Below are positions 47,019 through 58,162 of a stretch of DNA of 64,000 bases, one piece after another; within the stretch, counting starts at the first letter, position 1; each line of letters begins with the position of its first letter. The DNA is from Riptortus pedestris. Taxonomy: Eukaryota; Arthropoda; Insecta; Hemiptera; Alydidae. Both the position numbers and the translations under genes were made by a program. Location of the stretch: NCBI GenBank assembly GCA_019009955.1, contig CM032228.1, positions 130,827,001-130,891,000 of the forward strand. Direction: 5' to 3'. The notes below the pieces were generated by a model that was given only the letters and a program-made list of their open reading frames with translations, did not search any database and was not told the origin of the DNA.

Positions 47019-48649
47019 AACGAAGTTCGAGGCGAGAAAGTCCAGCTTAAAGACGCAAACATAGATGTAGATATGAAGTTTTGATCAAACTTCATTTTTT
47101 TCATCTCCTGGGTAGGATCGATTTTTGAAGGCATTTTTGGGAAATCTATCTCTATGCGTTCAACCTGAAAACTGGTTTCTCTGAAAGGGCATTAGCTAAA
47201 AATAGCTGATCCCGGTAGTGAGATCAGCTGTAGAACAAATTTGTTATTCATCTGGTGTATATCTCATTGTCAATGGAAGTTGCTGGTAGGGCAGAATCGG
47301 TACACCCAAAAGTTTGATCAGAGTTGATATAGAGGTCTGACAGAGCGAAACTATACTATAAGAATTGAATAAACCATCCTGCTATATGCATATAAGATAC
47401 TATTTAGATAATAAATTTTAAACATACCATTGACATTATATAGTACCCAAATTTTTCTTATTTCCAGAGAAGTATAGCCATAAAGGTTTAATTCAAAACA
47501 ATGTAATACCAAATGTAATGCAAAATTACATTTTGTGCTACCTTGTGTGTACATCTGTGTTTGTGGGTGAGTGCGTGTGTGTGTGAAATTCTGAATGTTT
47601 GTGTAAGATTTTCCATCTTTTAAAAAAATCCTTGTTTATTAATTATGAATTATTACTAATTATAGTTTTATTAACTTTTATAAAATATTTTTCTTTTCGA
47701 ATTTAACATTAAACTTTTGTTTTGTTTTTTGTCATTTATCAATTATTCATCTTCTGTTTCTATTTCCTTTTCATGACTTTTCCCGTTCAATAATTTTCTT
47801 TGTTTTAATAGTTTTTATTTCATTAGTTCCTATTTTATTTTCCACTAGTTTTATCGCCCAGCAGCAACTATGAATTTATATTTACTGTATTCAATAATTT
47901 GGAGTAATTTTTACCACCTGGTTTACATGATAAAGGGTGTAAATCGCTACAAATTGCGTGACACCAAACAAACAAATGAATAAATAAATAACCATTTCAT
48001 TGACTGTTGGACCTGTTGACATAAGGAAGGGTACTGATAAAGGTAGTATTTGTGAGTTATCATCGTACCAACGTGGCTATCAAAAATGTTCTCCAAACCT
48101 TATCCTTCTTCGTTCAAAATGTAGTTACTGGTATATAATGGTGAGCATGAGTAGGACGTGGCGCCATGATGATGGAGAAAAAAAAAAGGAAGCCAAATAT
48201 TAAAAATGGATGTAAAAAGAAGTTTGGCAGAGCGAGTAGTGCTGGCGGCTGAGAGGGAACACCTGTTCAAGACCATTTCTCGCCGCATAAATACACCCTT
48301 TATTCGGCTCGAATAGTTTAATTCTGCAATCGGCATCTTCTGCCAGGGCCTTTGATTCAGCATCAATGAATCATATAAATAAAAAGAAACCTTATATCTG
48401 GCTATTATATTTTTTTCCCTTTATTCCCTATCTTTAGTTTTGGCAATTTAAAGTTTGCAGACTGATCGTTATTTCTAAAAGTGGTTTAGGTACGTCATTT
48501 AGAAGTATACTAGCTATTATTAGGGATTAAGTTAAATTAAATAATGTGTAATATGTAAATGATGTGTTGGTAACATCATTTTCTTGATTCAAACATGAAA
48601 TAATATTTCAAGAAGGTTGGTCATGCTAGTAAACTGAGCAGACTTCACA
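47019..48649. other. Mixed DNA, partial C-like blocks, no supported gene
   Basis: A second 'catctcctgggtaggatcga' block near 47101-47121 suggests a degraded family C piece up to about 47215. A GT-rich run lies at 47535-47583. The overlapping ORFs at 48000-48203 (plus) and 48100-48366 (minus) have no recognisable domain. Confidence 0.35.
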
Positions 48650-48669
48650 AATTTTAATTGTATTTTATT

Positions 48670-48765
48670 GAAAAGTTGATTTCCCTGAAGTTGTACTTCT
48701 AGTAGGTTTTCCTGAGCATTGTGGCTGACTATTGTAATTGTACTCATGACGCGATTTTCGAAAAA
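48670..48765 (+). repeat. Degraded family C ATIR-end fragment
   Basis: 'tgatttccctgaagttgtac' and 'attgtactcatgacgcgatt' with ttcgaaaa resemble the family C 5' region. Confidence 0.4.
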
Positions 48766-48789
48766 AAAAAAAAAGTCATAAAATGCTCA

Positions 48790-49719
48790 GCGATATTACC
48801 TAGATTTTAAAACTGCAGTCCGATCAAGTATGAGTGTGTGTGCCATAAAGGTGGTCGCTCAAACCAAAATGTGGCGCTTGGGTTATTTAAGGGGCAGAGG
48901 AATGTCACCAGAAAATACAGAGTCCAGGAAAATGGGAGAGGAGCATAGACATACTTTAAAATTTAATCCGCTTCTGGTCGGTGGTAAATAAGAACTAAAA
49001 GTGATAAATATTAAACTAAGAACGAAACAGACAATGACACCAAAATATGCGTGAATTTCGAAAATGTAGAGGCAAGCTTCAAGTTGACACTTTCGTTATT
49101 AATTCTCGATCCCTGGCGCTCCAGTGATAGTAACCAGAAATTTAATTTTAACTAAAAATATTACTTAATCAGATTTAATTACTTAAGATCAGACAATAAA
49201 GTTTTAGTGATAAAAATAATGATTTGTTAATTTAACTTTCCATCAGTTTGGACAAAGGTGGCATTGTTGGGGGGAGTTTTCAAAACCTTTTATATTCATA
49301 AAGTGTGCTCGCCAAAGATATGTGTAAAAGAAACAAATCTCAGGTTCTATTTTTTTTGTGTATCCAATAAGTACATTGTGGTAGTAACACATCCCTTTAA
49401 AATTAATTCAGAGAATATATTCCTTAAACAATTATGCCACAATTAACTCTTAAACACTTACAGTCTGCAGACTAATAACTGACTAGAACCTACCTACTAA
49501 CCTTTAGGAACTACTACTAGACGACAGCAGCCCATACAACACCTACAAGATACACATATTTTCTTCCAAATGTAACTGCTCACTAAAACAATGAACTGCT
49601 TATTTAAAAAAAAAAAACTGGTTTTCTGCCCCTATTACTATCCTTCAAAGAAAACGTAACATTGATTTTCAGTCAGTTGCAGCAATTTGACGTTATTGAT
49701 ATTTTTTTATCCCTGCCCA

Positions 49720-49721
<2 letters not shown>
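48790..49721. other. Intergenic DNA, nothing recognised
   Basis: No domain-bearing ORF and no clear family repeat. Confidence 0.35.

Positions 49722-49772
<51 letters not shown>
49722..49772. repeat. (TA)n tract at a family B edge
   Basis: TA run directly before the distal end of the degraded B copy. Confidence 0.95.
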
Positions 49773-49774
<2 letters not shown>

Positions 49775-50552
49775 AATCAATGATTGTCTGCATGTCCTGT
49801 ATAGAACAGTAAACGCCTGAACTGAATTTTATGAAACTTGGTACCTATGTTTGATACTAACCCACCTTAGGTTTTTGGCTATATGTATTAATATTCTTTG
49901 AGACGAACAGGAGTGGGGGTTATGAGGGAGGCCTAAAATTAAAAATAGCGATATTTCGTTTCCTATTGGTTTTTCGGCAAATATGCAAATTACAAAAGCT
50001 GTTTATTTTGTTATTTAGAGTAATTTTTGTAGTATACACTTTTGTCGTATACCGAAGTATAAATGAGTTATACGACAATCCATGTATGAATTTATTCAAC
50101 TTAGTACCTTGATGGATTAATACACTTTCATTAAACTTAACAGCCATTATTAACAGGTTGAATGAAGACCAAAGTATATTGACATGCCCCCCCCCCCTCT
50201 TTCCCAAACAATAATTAATCAGATATATCAGTTTCTCCTTAGATTTCATAGATTATCGTGTTAACCATATGAATAATATGGTTTATACAATAATCTATAA
50301 TTATGTAAGAAATAATATTAAAAAAATGCACAGGAAACGTGTAATATAAAAGTATTGTGTATTTTGTAGAATTAATTAGATAACAAATACTTTTATTATT
50401 AACATATCCCCAGCACGCCGGACTCGGGTGTAAATCCTAAGCATTGAGATGAGAAAATGTAAAAATATTGTACAAAGTAAAGCCCAAAAAAATACCATCA
50501 TTATTCAGCCTCAAATGATTTCCAGGGCGAAGCTGGGCATCCTTAGCTATTT
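49773..50552 (+). mobile_element. Degraded family B copy B9
   Basis: Plus orientation: 'gattgtctgcatgtcctgta', 'cgcctgaactgaattttatg', one unit ('ggagtgggggttatgaggga', about 49910-50090), a C-run at 50188-50199, then 'ttattattaacatatcccca' and 'attcagcctcaaatgatttc', with the hairpin end 'cagggcgaagctgggcat' and ttagcta. The hairpin and CTAG are both worn. Confidence 0.7.
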
Positions 50553-51007
50553 GTACAATATTTCGCAACGACGTCAGTTTCCATTCCCCTCCTCCAACCT
50601 TACTATGCATTATAAGCCCCTGGAATTCATAACGTTCTCCTCTCATAATATGCTCCAAGTAGGATATTTTTCTACGTTTCATTACTTCGTAAAATAGAAG
50701 TTCGTTACAATTGGTAAATTTAGATACTCGCGATCTTCTAACTGTGATCTTCGAAGAACATACAATTTAAAAATATAGAGTTTGCTTTTAATGTCTAGGC
50801 CTCTTACACCATACAAAGGAACTGAAAGGCTGTTTCTTCATGAACCAGTGTATTGATTCATTATTGTTCCATCTTCATTAGGTTCACCAATTTTCAGTGA
50901 AATAAGTTAACGTAAGCCTCCTACCTACGAAGGTAAACAAATTACCATTTTATCTAAAACGTAAACATCTGAAATCAGAAAAAGAATATTTACAATTACT
51001 CTTTTTT
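50553..51007. other. AT-rich DNA, nothing recognised
   Basis: Two short overlapping ORFs near 50440-50700 reflect the B9 end and unassigned sequence. Confidence 0.35.
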
Positions 51008-51203
51008 TTATGTTTATTATTATTTACGTCCATTTTATGCTACTATGGCTAATCGGGACGGGTTATCTACAGGTTACCATCCTTTTCTAGCCAGGGTGGG
51101 CCTAAGGAGTTTATTTAATGAGTCCGTCACTAAATAAATTTCTACTCTAGGTCTACCAGGCGAGAATTAAGACCAACACCTGAACGTGCACGGCCAACCT
51201 GGC
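51008..51203 (-). repeat. SINE copy S9
   Basis: Minus-strand copy from 'ttattattatttacgtccat' through 'ggctaatcgggacgggttat', 'ctacaggttaccatcctttt' and 'gagtccgtcactaaataaat' to the head region 'gcacggccaacctgg'. The B-box part is damaged by a small deletion. Confidence 0.8.
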
Positions 51204-51239
51204 GCATATCAAAGTTGGGCAGTAATTAAATACTTTTGT

Positions 51240-51475
51240 AACTAACTACTTTTTTAACTAGAAATGAATGTACTATGTAATTGCAACTACAGTTACAAAA
51301 ATGTAGTTGGAAACTGTAGTTGAATTTTCTTGGTTTTGCAATTACAGTAATTGTAGTTGGTATTCATAAATCCAACTTCTAATTGAAATAAAAAGTAGTT
51401 ATAAAGATAATTACAATTAGTAGTTGTAATTGTAACTGTAGTTATTGAGTAATAACTACAACTACATATAGACAA
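51240..51475. repeat. Degenerate TAGTTGTAATTAC-type repeat tract
   Basis: Dense irregular reuse of gtagtt, taattaca, taactac on both strands, with partial inverted symmetry about 51340-51370. It may be a worn foldback element. No ORF beyond low complexity. Confidence 0.5.
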
Positions 51476-51589
51476 TTAGCTGGATTTCACTTTTCAAAGA
51501 GCGAATCAAAATATGGCCTCATTATAAATATTTACATCCGTGGTGGTGAAGTCCATGTTAATTTTTTAACGCTTAACAAGTGGCACGAA

Positions 51590-52058
51590 GAGCAAAGCAT
51601 ATCCCCGTCCCCCTTTCTCCGAAACATTAAATAATCAGTAACGTTAGTTTCTCTTTAAATGTTTATAATTAACACAAAAATTACTTGATCATATACTTTT
51701 AGTATTGTATCATTGTTGTGTGCTACTACTTAAATTTAATTGGGTGAGATAAAAATTATTCTGAATCATCATAAATTACAGTACTAAATATAGTAAATAG
51801 TTTTCAATCAAATTAATACGTTATATTCAGATATATTACAGTAATTGCTTTTCTTTCCGGTAAGACGTTGGCAGAACTGTATGTTTACATTTCAGATGCT
51901 TTCCGTCGGGAGGTTTTTTATTATCGTTTGTATTTCTTCACTTAATATTCACGGTGGTGTTGTGTTACTGGCATGTAGATGTATCTATTGTAAAACTTCA
52001 CGCGGGAAATTTGCTTAGTTTACGCAGCCCCTGCGTGACGGACTTTTATTGCTATTAG
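51590..52058 (+). mobile_element. Family C 3' part: module E plus hairpin end
   Basis: Module E (C-rich 'ccccgtccccctttctccga', 'ttacagtactaaatatagt', 'tttctttccggtaag', 'ttaatattcacggtggtgtt') runs into 'ctattgtaaaacttcacgcg', 'ggaaatttgcttagtttacg' and the stem-loop ACGCAG-CCC-CTGCGT with gacggactttt at 52037-52048. Confidence 0.7.
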
Positions 52059-52149
52059 CATCTAATTACGTTTACGAAAACTTTAATGTTCTTAGTTTAT
52101 GCATGAAACACTTCAATTTTAATCTAGGGAAGATTTCAAGTGAGGAGAA

Positions 52150-52645
52150 ATTATATAATTGCCAGTACAACTGACAGGTTTGTGTCAGCTGTATTGTGGT
52201 GGGAATGGGCAGAACAAGTTATTGTCGATTTCCCACCCCTCCCGACTCCACATTATAGTGTTATTCTCAGAAATATGAAGTTGTTTAATTCTCACAAATA
52301 AATATTTTACAAGTATGAACATTGTACATGCCATTGGAGCGAAAGTGCTTTGGGTGAGGGAGACGGTGCTCAGTTATTTCTGGTATTTATTATTACTTCT
52401 CTGTTAATATGCTGTACTTTACTGAACGTACTATGTACCACTAAGAATATAAAGTTTAGTCTCCAGACGTACAAAGTTGTTCTTTTTATAATGGTTATTA
52501 TGTACATAAAATATCTGCCCTTGTGCTCCGGACAGCTTTTGGGGAAAGAAACTTTAATTCCTACATGGTTCACAATACAGAATACAATCCACGATTTTGA
52601 ATTATATGGTCCATCACGAGTCGGTATGATATACATACCGCCTTA
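52150..52645. repeat. Module D, second copy
   Basis: Blocks 'gctcagttatttctggtatt', 'tatgctgtactttactgaac', 'aaagaaactttaattcctac' and 'cacgattttgaattat' match 46190-46620. The right edge runs into ttagctaatatata, reminiscent of the variant B end. The two ORFs here (98 aa plus, 88 aa minus) mirror each other and are not supported. Confidence 0.55.
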
Positions 52646-53171
52646 GCTAATATATATATATATATATATATATGAAGGGACTCCAATTTCCTGATCAATA
52701 AGGTCTATTATTGCGCCATGAATAATACTTCCAATGTAAATCTACTAAAATAAATGTTCGAAAACTTGTGAATGGAATAAGAAAGTACTGGAAAACATAT
52801 TTTTTTCTGAAAAAAAGTTGATACGTTGAGGGTAATGAATGTAATTCAATGATACAATTGTAATGTTTTATTTAAAACTAAATATAAAAGAAATATTTTT
52901 CCAGGAATATTCAACGCTGAAGGTGTTAAGTTGGTTCCGATGAAACTATTATTTTGTTACTTTAAGTTTTCGTTTTCAGCCCTCTTTGAGTTCTCAATTC
53001 TATTCTTGCATTTTTCACAATTAGCCAAATTTCTCATGTCTAGCTTAAATATTATGTCTTGTTAGATTCGGCTCTTAGTATAAAACATGAATAATAGATA
53101 TATTTGAATAAATGCCGTCATTTGTTTGTGATTCTGGCACATGGGAAAACTTCATAGTTTTCACAGCAATC
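52646..53171. other. AT-rich DNA after a short (TA)n run
   Basis: TA run at 52650-52673; otherwise nothing recognised. Confidence 0.35.
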
Positions 53172-53173
53172 TA

Positions 53174-54269
53174 GGGGAGATTAGGGTAAAACCGGGTAGT
53201 CGGGAGCAAACCGGGTACCTCCTCTTAGCTGTTGTGTGTACTGGAGTCGGGCTGATAACGGAGGAACTAGGATCCACCTTTGAAGAAGAAGCAGCGGCCA
53301 TTACGCCAAATCGTTAGTCGTTATTGTTTCGTAGCAGTGACAATAATTCAGTTTTCATGGAACCTGCTTAAGATTTTGGTGGAAAAGGTTTTTGATTGTA
53401 CTGCACTCCTATTCCAATAGGAATATAGGTAATGTAGGTTCTCTTTGTACAAGTTTTAATTACGTTTATAATAGCACTAAGTAAGTAATTGTCTTTAGCG
53501 TTTGGTATGATCGAATGACAGGATGTTTTATTTAACCTTTATGTGTGGGGAAAAACCAGGTATGGACAAAGTGGCAAAAGGATAATAATACCTGGTTTTG
53601 CCCCAAGATTCTGGAAACTTAAAAACTATAATTTTACTAAATTTTGTTTAATTATTTCAGAGTAAAAGCACGTATAATGACAAACAATATGATAAATCTT
53701 GTAATTATGAATTTACTTTTTAAAATATATAATTGTTTTGAAATAGCTAAAAATATTAATGCTGTTATTTTTTTATTTTATTTTTTGTATTGTTCTCAAG
53801 GTTCTGTAGCAAAAAAATATTAATGTACTAGCATCACCAAGTCCAGCACCGTCTGAACCCGTATCACTCATCATCTTTTTTAATTAATGACAGTTAAATT
53901 TGCTTAAGTCTTATAAAATTGAATGTTCCTTTACTTATTTCAATGTTTTATTGCATGAAACTACATTTAAAAAAATGTTCAAAAAAAGACACTAATATGA
54001 TTAAAAGTCTTTACATTTTTATTTTCCCGTAAGAATAACATATGTACTCGGTTTTACCCTACTAGTGGGGTAAAACCGGGCAAAATTACTTTTTTCAAAA
54101 AAAGTAGGGTAAAACTTCTTTAAAAATTCATATTTTGTTTTTGAAGCTGTGGTTGCGTTAGCAGATAGAAGTAGAGCTTTTTTTAAACAAAAATTTACTT
54201 GCTTGTGGTAAAAATTGTGGTTTCTGAAAGCCTTCATACCAAACAACCCGGTTTTACCCTACTTTCCCC
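53174..54269. mobile_element. TIR DNA transposon, 1.1 kb, TA target
   Basis: The left end ggggagattagggtaaaacc and the complement of the right end, ggggaaagtagggtaaaacc, are inverted repeats of about 26 bp, each bordered by TA (53172-53173 and 54270-54271). Further internal copies of the 'gggtaaaaccgggt' motif occur near 53560-53600 and 54048-54120 in both orientations. The 75-aa minus ORF at 54019-54246 reads mainly repeat sequence; no transposase domain is visible, so the copy is non-autonomous or too degraded. TA target suggests, but does not prove, the Tc1/mariner/pogo group. Confidence 0.75.
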
Positions 54270-54271
54270 TA

Positions 54272-54946
54272 AGTGACGGATGTTACTGTGAACATTGACA
54301 AAATAATGGGTTTCTTTTCCTACTTCTTCGAAGTAGGATTTATTATTATGAACAATAGTGGACGCGTTTAGTATTTATAAATACTTAGTTGACTAAGAGG
54401 ATTTGGCAAGGAAGTATGAGACTCTCAGCTCCGGCAGCTATTTAAGCCTGTAAAAGTTGTCAGTTTTGATATTTATAGACAGACTGTCTAATTATCGGTC
54501 AGCCTCAAAGCGGTTGTCCGTTCTGCCAAGAATGTCCCTACTTTCCCAACAAACTCACTATATTATTAGGAAAGAGCTGAATATCTCGGATTTTTGCGTA
54601 TAATAGAGATCGTCTTTCAGTTTATTCGTTTGTGATTCAGGTTACAATTCTAGGCACGGCATTATCTCCACCTTAAACTTTTATGTTTTGAATGTCAAAC
54701 CTATAACAAAAATAAATGAAATATTATAGGGGCATGAAAATCATTGGCACTATCTATAAAGGTGGTGCTAATACCTTATTACAATAGTCCGTCAAGCAGG
54801 TCCTTCCAGATTTTCCAATTGCTGCTGGCACATTCCAGTCTGGTGACACATCAAGCGTTTTATTTTCTACTTCTCCCTTAATATGAAGCCTCTGTATGCA
54901 GGACATGAAATTTAAGTTAGACATAAGATATTTTAATAAAACTTTA
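54272..54946. other. Intergenic DNA, nothing recognised
   Basis: No ORF with a domain and no clear repeat. Confidence 0.35.
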
Positions 54947-55505
54947 CGTCATGCAGGGGCTGGTATTTCCCATATGGTGATTTGACACACTAGTATAGTA
55001 GTAGATATGTCATCTCTCCGTATATTCTTAATTTATAAGTCAAAATTCGATAAGTAGTAGTGGGGATTTACGGACCGCTGAAAACATGAAAGTACGTATA
55101 CCTCAATATTGGGTTTGCAACATTTTTCATAAAGGGCATAATTAGCATTTTCGAATCCCCCCCCCCTCTTCTAAACCACCTCTATTACTAGTCGGATTTC
55201 TACTTTTAACGACAATGAACTAATGTTTTCCATGAAACGATTAAATATCGAGTATGGTACAGATCAAACAAACATTTTCGAGTAAAGAACATGAAATCTT
55301 AAATTGATGAATTATCAGGACGTATTATGGCGGGAATGTACAAATAGGTTTACATTGGTTTATATTTACAAGTGATTTGATGCATATACTTTTATTAATG
55401 TCGTGTGATCCGACTCCTAATAACGGAGATATTTTTAATTTTCATGAATAGAGGCCTCAATAGCTTATTTTCCATAAGGGAAATATGCTAAAACCGATGA
55501 ATAGA
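54947..55505 (-). mobile_element. Family C copy, variant interior
   Basis: Hairpin end 'ttacgtcatgcaggggctgg' with tatttccc, then the variant interior shared with 7875-8690 ('gtcatctctccgtatattct', 'gtagtggggatttacgg', a C-run at 55158-55166, 'acgattaaatatcgagta'). It ends 'ggcctcaatagcttattttc', 'cataagggaaatatgctaaa'. Confidence 0.7.
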
Positions 55506-55589
55506 GGGAAAGGGGTATTAAATGCCGGAAACAAGGAAGTTCGAAATATGATTTTTAGTGTTCACAAAAACGGTGAAAAATCAAGTGTG

Positions 55590-55933
55590 ATTAAGATCAA
55601 ATAAACATTTACCAGGCAAGATCGTAAAATCTCAATTTATGACGTCATCACACTACAAATTTGCATGTATCTTGAATAAAAAAGGCCTCCTGAAACAATA
55701 TTTTGTATATAGTAGTAGCCTAGAATGATTTGGCTCCAGATATAATAGCTTAATGTTAATATGGCATGAGTAGGAGTGGGGGTTTATCGAAGGCTGAAAA
55801 GTAAGAAATCCAAATATCTCGGTTAATATTCTTGATAACGAAAATACGAGTATAAAAACTTTTATTGGGCGTTAGATCATTAATAAGATAGCTTCTGTAG
55901 ACTTACAAGTAGTACAACCTCAATAGCTGATTG
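55590..55933 (-). mobile_element. Family C copy, ATIR half, inverted against the next copy
   Basis: Contains 'gtaggagtgggggtttatcg', 'ccaaatatctcggttaatat', 'ttattgggcgttagatc' and then 'acaacctcaatagctgatt', where it stops. A 30-bp foreign block follows, then the plus-oriented copy at 55964. Confidence 0.65.
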
Positions 55934-55963
55934 CTTGCACCTGTTTGAGAAACAGAATAGCCT

Positions 55964-56088
55964 TTTAGCAGATTTCCCTTAAGGGAAATCAGCTATTGAG
56001 GTCGTACTCATGACGGAATTTTCGAATTTTTTCTTCAAATGTCCATCGATCCTACCTAGTAGATGACGAAAATGAGGTCCGTTCAAAA

Positions 56089-56186
<98 letters not shown>

Positions 56187-56625
56187 CTGTTAACGCTCTA
56201 GCGGTGGCAATTTTTGTTTGATCGTTACCAAACTTGATATTTAGTCGTTTTATGTAAAAAGAATGATCAAGTTCTTTAACGGCTGAAATCGGACCAGTGT
56301 GAGGGAGGGGAGGGGGGGGGGTTAGAGGGGAGGATTTTCATAAATTCGAAATATTTCTGTTATTATACGTCGGATCGAAAAATTGTATAGAAACAAATGA
56401 AATTTACTATAAATATTGTTATATACATTTATTCTGTATCTTGAATATTAACCGAGATATTTGGATTTTTATTAAATCTGGGTGGTTAACGGATGAGAGT
56501 GAATTTCCCGCCAAAAGTTAGGTCGGCCGTTTCCTTAACTGTCCGGGTCTCGTGAAATTTCTCTATTGTAAAACTTCACGTGGGAAATCTGCTTAGTTTA
56601 CGCAGCCCCTGCTTGACCGAATTTT
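55964..56625 (+). mobile_element. Family C copy with both ends and (TA)n, reference copy
   Basis: 5' end: AGCAGATTTCCC at 55967-55978 within the 20-bp palindrome GATTTCCCTTAAGGGAAATC (55971-55990). Then 'cagctattgaggtcgtactc', 'tcgatcctacctagtagatg', (TA)n at 56090-56181, 'tttgtctgttaacgctctag' and a G-run near 56310. 3' end: GGGAAATCTGCT at 56582-56593, the exact inverse of the 5' 12-mer, then a stem-loop (56600-56614, one mismatch) and a T-run. No ORF with a domain. Confidence 0.8.
56090..56181. repeat. (TA)n tract internal to family C
   Basis: About 90 bp of pure TA between the conserved blocks gttcaaaactg and tttgtctgttaac. Confidence 0.95.
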
Positions 56626-57399
56626 TAGTTCTAGGGGAATATATATTCTCGTCCCTCGTAAAATCAGGCCATTGACTAAAACTAAATTTTCTCGTTCTGT
56701 GTAGAATTCTGTCTGGCACAAGCTTGACCAGCCCCCTCAACAAGATACGGGAGAAAAATAAATCCACCAACGAGATTTAAGTTATCTTCCATTTGGAGCG
56801 AGAAGGGAGGATGTTGAGGTAGCACGCAAATTTCTCTATTTTACATAAATCTACTAAACATCCACTACTTTATATCGTAAAGGGCATAATCTAGCCAAAT
56901 TTCTCACGTGCAGAATTGGCACAGCGTTCACTTTTCTTCGTGCCTTATGTTAACAGTAATTTAAACCTAAGCTGGACACCAGAATTTACTCATAGGGTGG
57001 CTAAAAGTGAAATTTGCAACAGTAAGGGTTTCCTAATGTTCGAAGCAGCATGTAAATAACCCAGTTAGCGGACAAGAACTATAGAACAATTGTACATTAT
57101 ACTATTAACAAGATTGGTCTTATAACGTTTTCCATTTTCTGTTTTACAGTCAAAAATCTAGATGGTCAGGACCAACTAAAACCACGTCGCAATCAGCACT
57201 AACACAATCCATGTTTTTTTTTTTTTTTTTTGGAAACACTTCTTTTTTTTTCTTATAGCCTTTTCTGTTAAGCCAAACACAGTTTTGTATAAGAAAGTTA
57301 TGACCTGTTACAGAGAAGAAGAGACCAGAAGCAAGCCATGGATAAGACAATAAACTTTAAAGTTCGTAAGGGTGAAGACATATAACGAAAGGAGCATTT
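56626..57399. other. Intergenic DNA, no supported gene
   Basis: Includes T-runs at 57213-57231 and 57244-57251. No recognised repeat. Confidence 0.35.
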
Positions 57400-57660
57400 G
57401 GGTATTCCCTGAGAGTCGAAGCTTTTTGAAAATTCGAAATATCTCCAATACTATACGTCGGATCGAAAAATTGTATAGAACCAATCTTATTACAAATTAC
57501 ATTAATATAAATATTGTTATGTACACTTATTCTCTATCTTAAATATTAACCGAGATATTTGCATTTTTATTAAGTGAGTGTGCGGCTATTGTAAGTTTCC
57601 GGATTAGTTCCGCCGTTTCCGTAACTGTTCGGCTCTCGTGTAACCTAACCGATTTTGTCT
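57400..57660 (+). mobile_element. Family C interior fragment
   Basis: 'aaaattcgaaatatctccaa', 'tatacgtcggatcgaaaaat', 'taaccgagatatttgcattt' and 'gtttccgtaactgttcggct', truncated on both sides. Confidence 0.7.
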
Positions 57661-57699
57661 ACTAACCTTTTACTTTGTGAGATATATGCAAATACTTTC

Positions 57700-57965
57700 T
57701 GTTCATCCGCCCCTCCCCTTCTTTATTTCTTGGACTACTAAAATTTCAGTTATTAAAATATAAATTATTCTGATTCATTATAAATTACAATACTAGATAT
57801 AGCAAATAGTTTGCAATAAAGCTAATGTGTTATATTCAGATGTATATCAGTAATTGTTTTTCTTTCGGGTGAAGAATATGTCTATCTATCTGTTCAGCTC
57901 TCAGTGGTTGGCAGACCTATTTGTATTACAATTTAGAAGCGGTTTCCGTTGGGAGCTTATTAAAA
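57700..57965 (+). repeat. Module E copy
   Basis: 'cgcccctccccttctttatt', 'tggactactaaaatttcagt', 'ttacaatactagatatagca', 'gtaattgtttttctttcgg' and 'gcggtttccgttgggagctt'. Confidence 0.65.
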
Positions 57966-57980
57966 TTAACTTAACCTTCA

Positions 57981-58106
57981 GGGAAATCAGCTATTGAGGT
58001 TGTACTCATGACGGACTTTTCGACATTTTTCTTAAAATGTCCATCGATCCTACTTAGTAGATGACGAAAATGAGGTCCGTTCAAGACAGTATATATATAT
58101 CTATCT

Positions 58107-58162
<56 letters not shown>

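Noticed and set aside
48000..48366. Overlapping ORFs on both strands
   Set aside because: No recognisable domain, motif or splice signals; length is within chance expectation for this stretch.
52350..52646. 98-aa plus ORF with hydrophobic segments, and the 88-aa ORF opposite
   Set aside because: Both lie in module D, which also occurs near 46190-46620 without an equivalent open frame.
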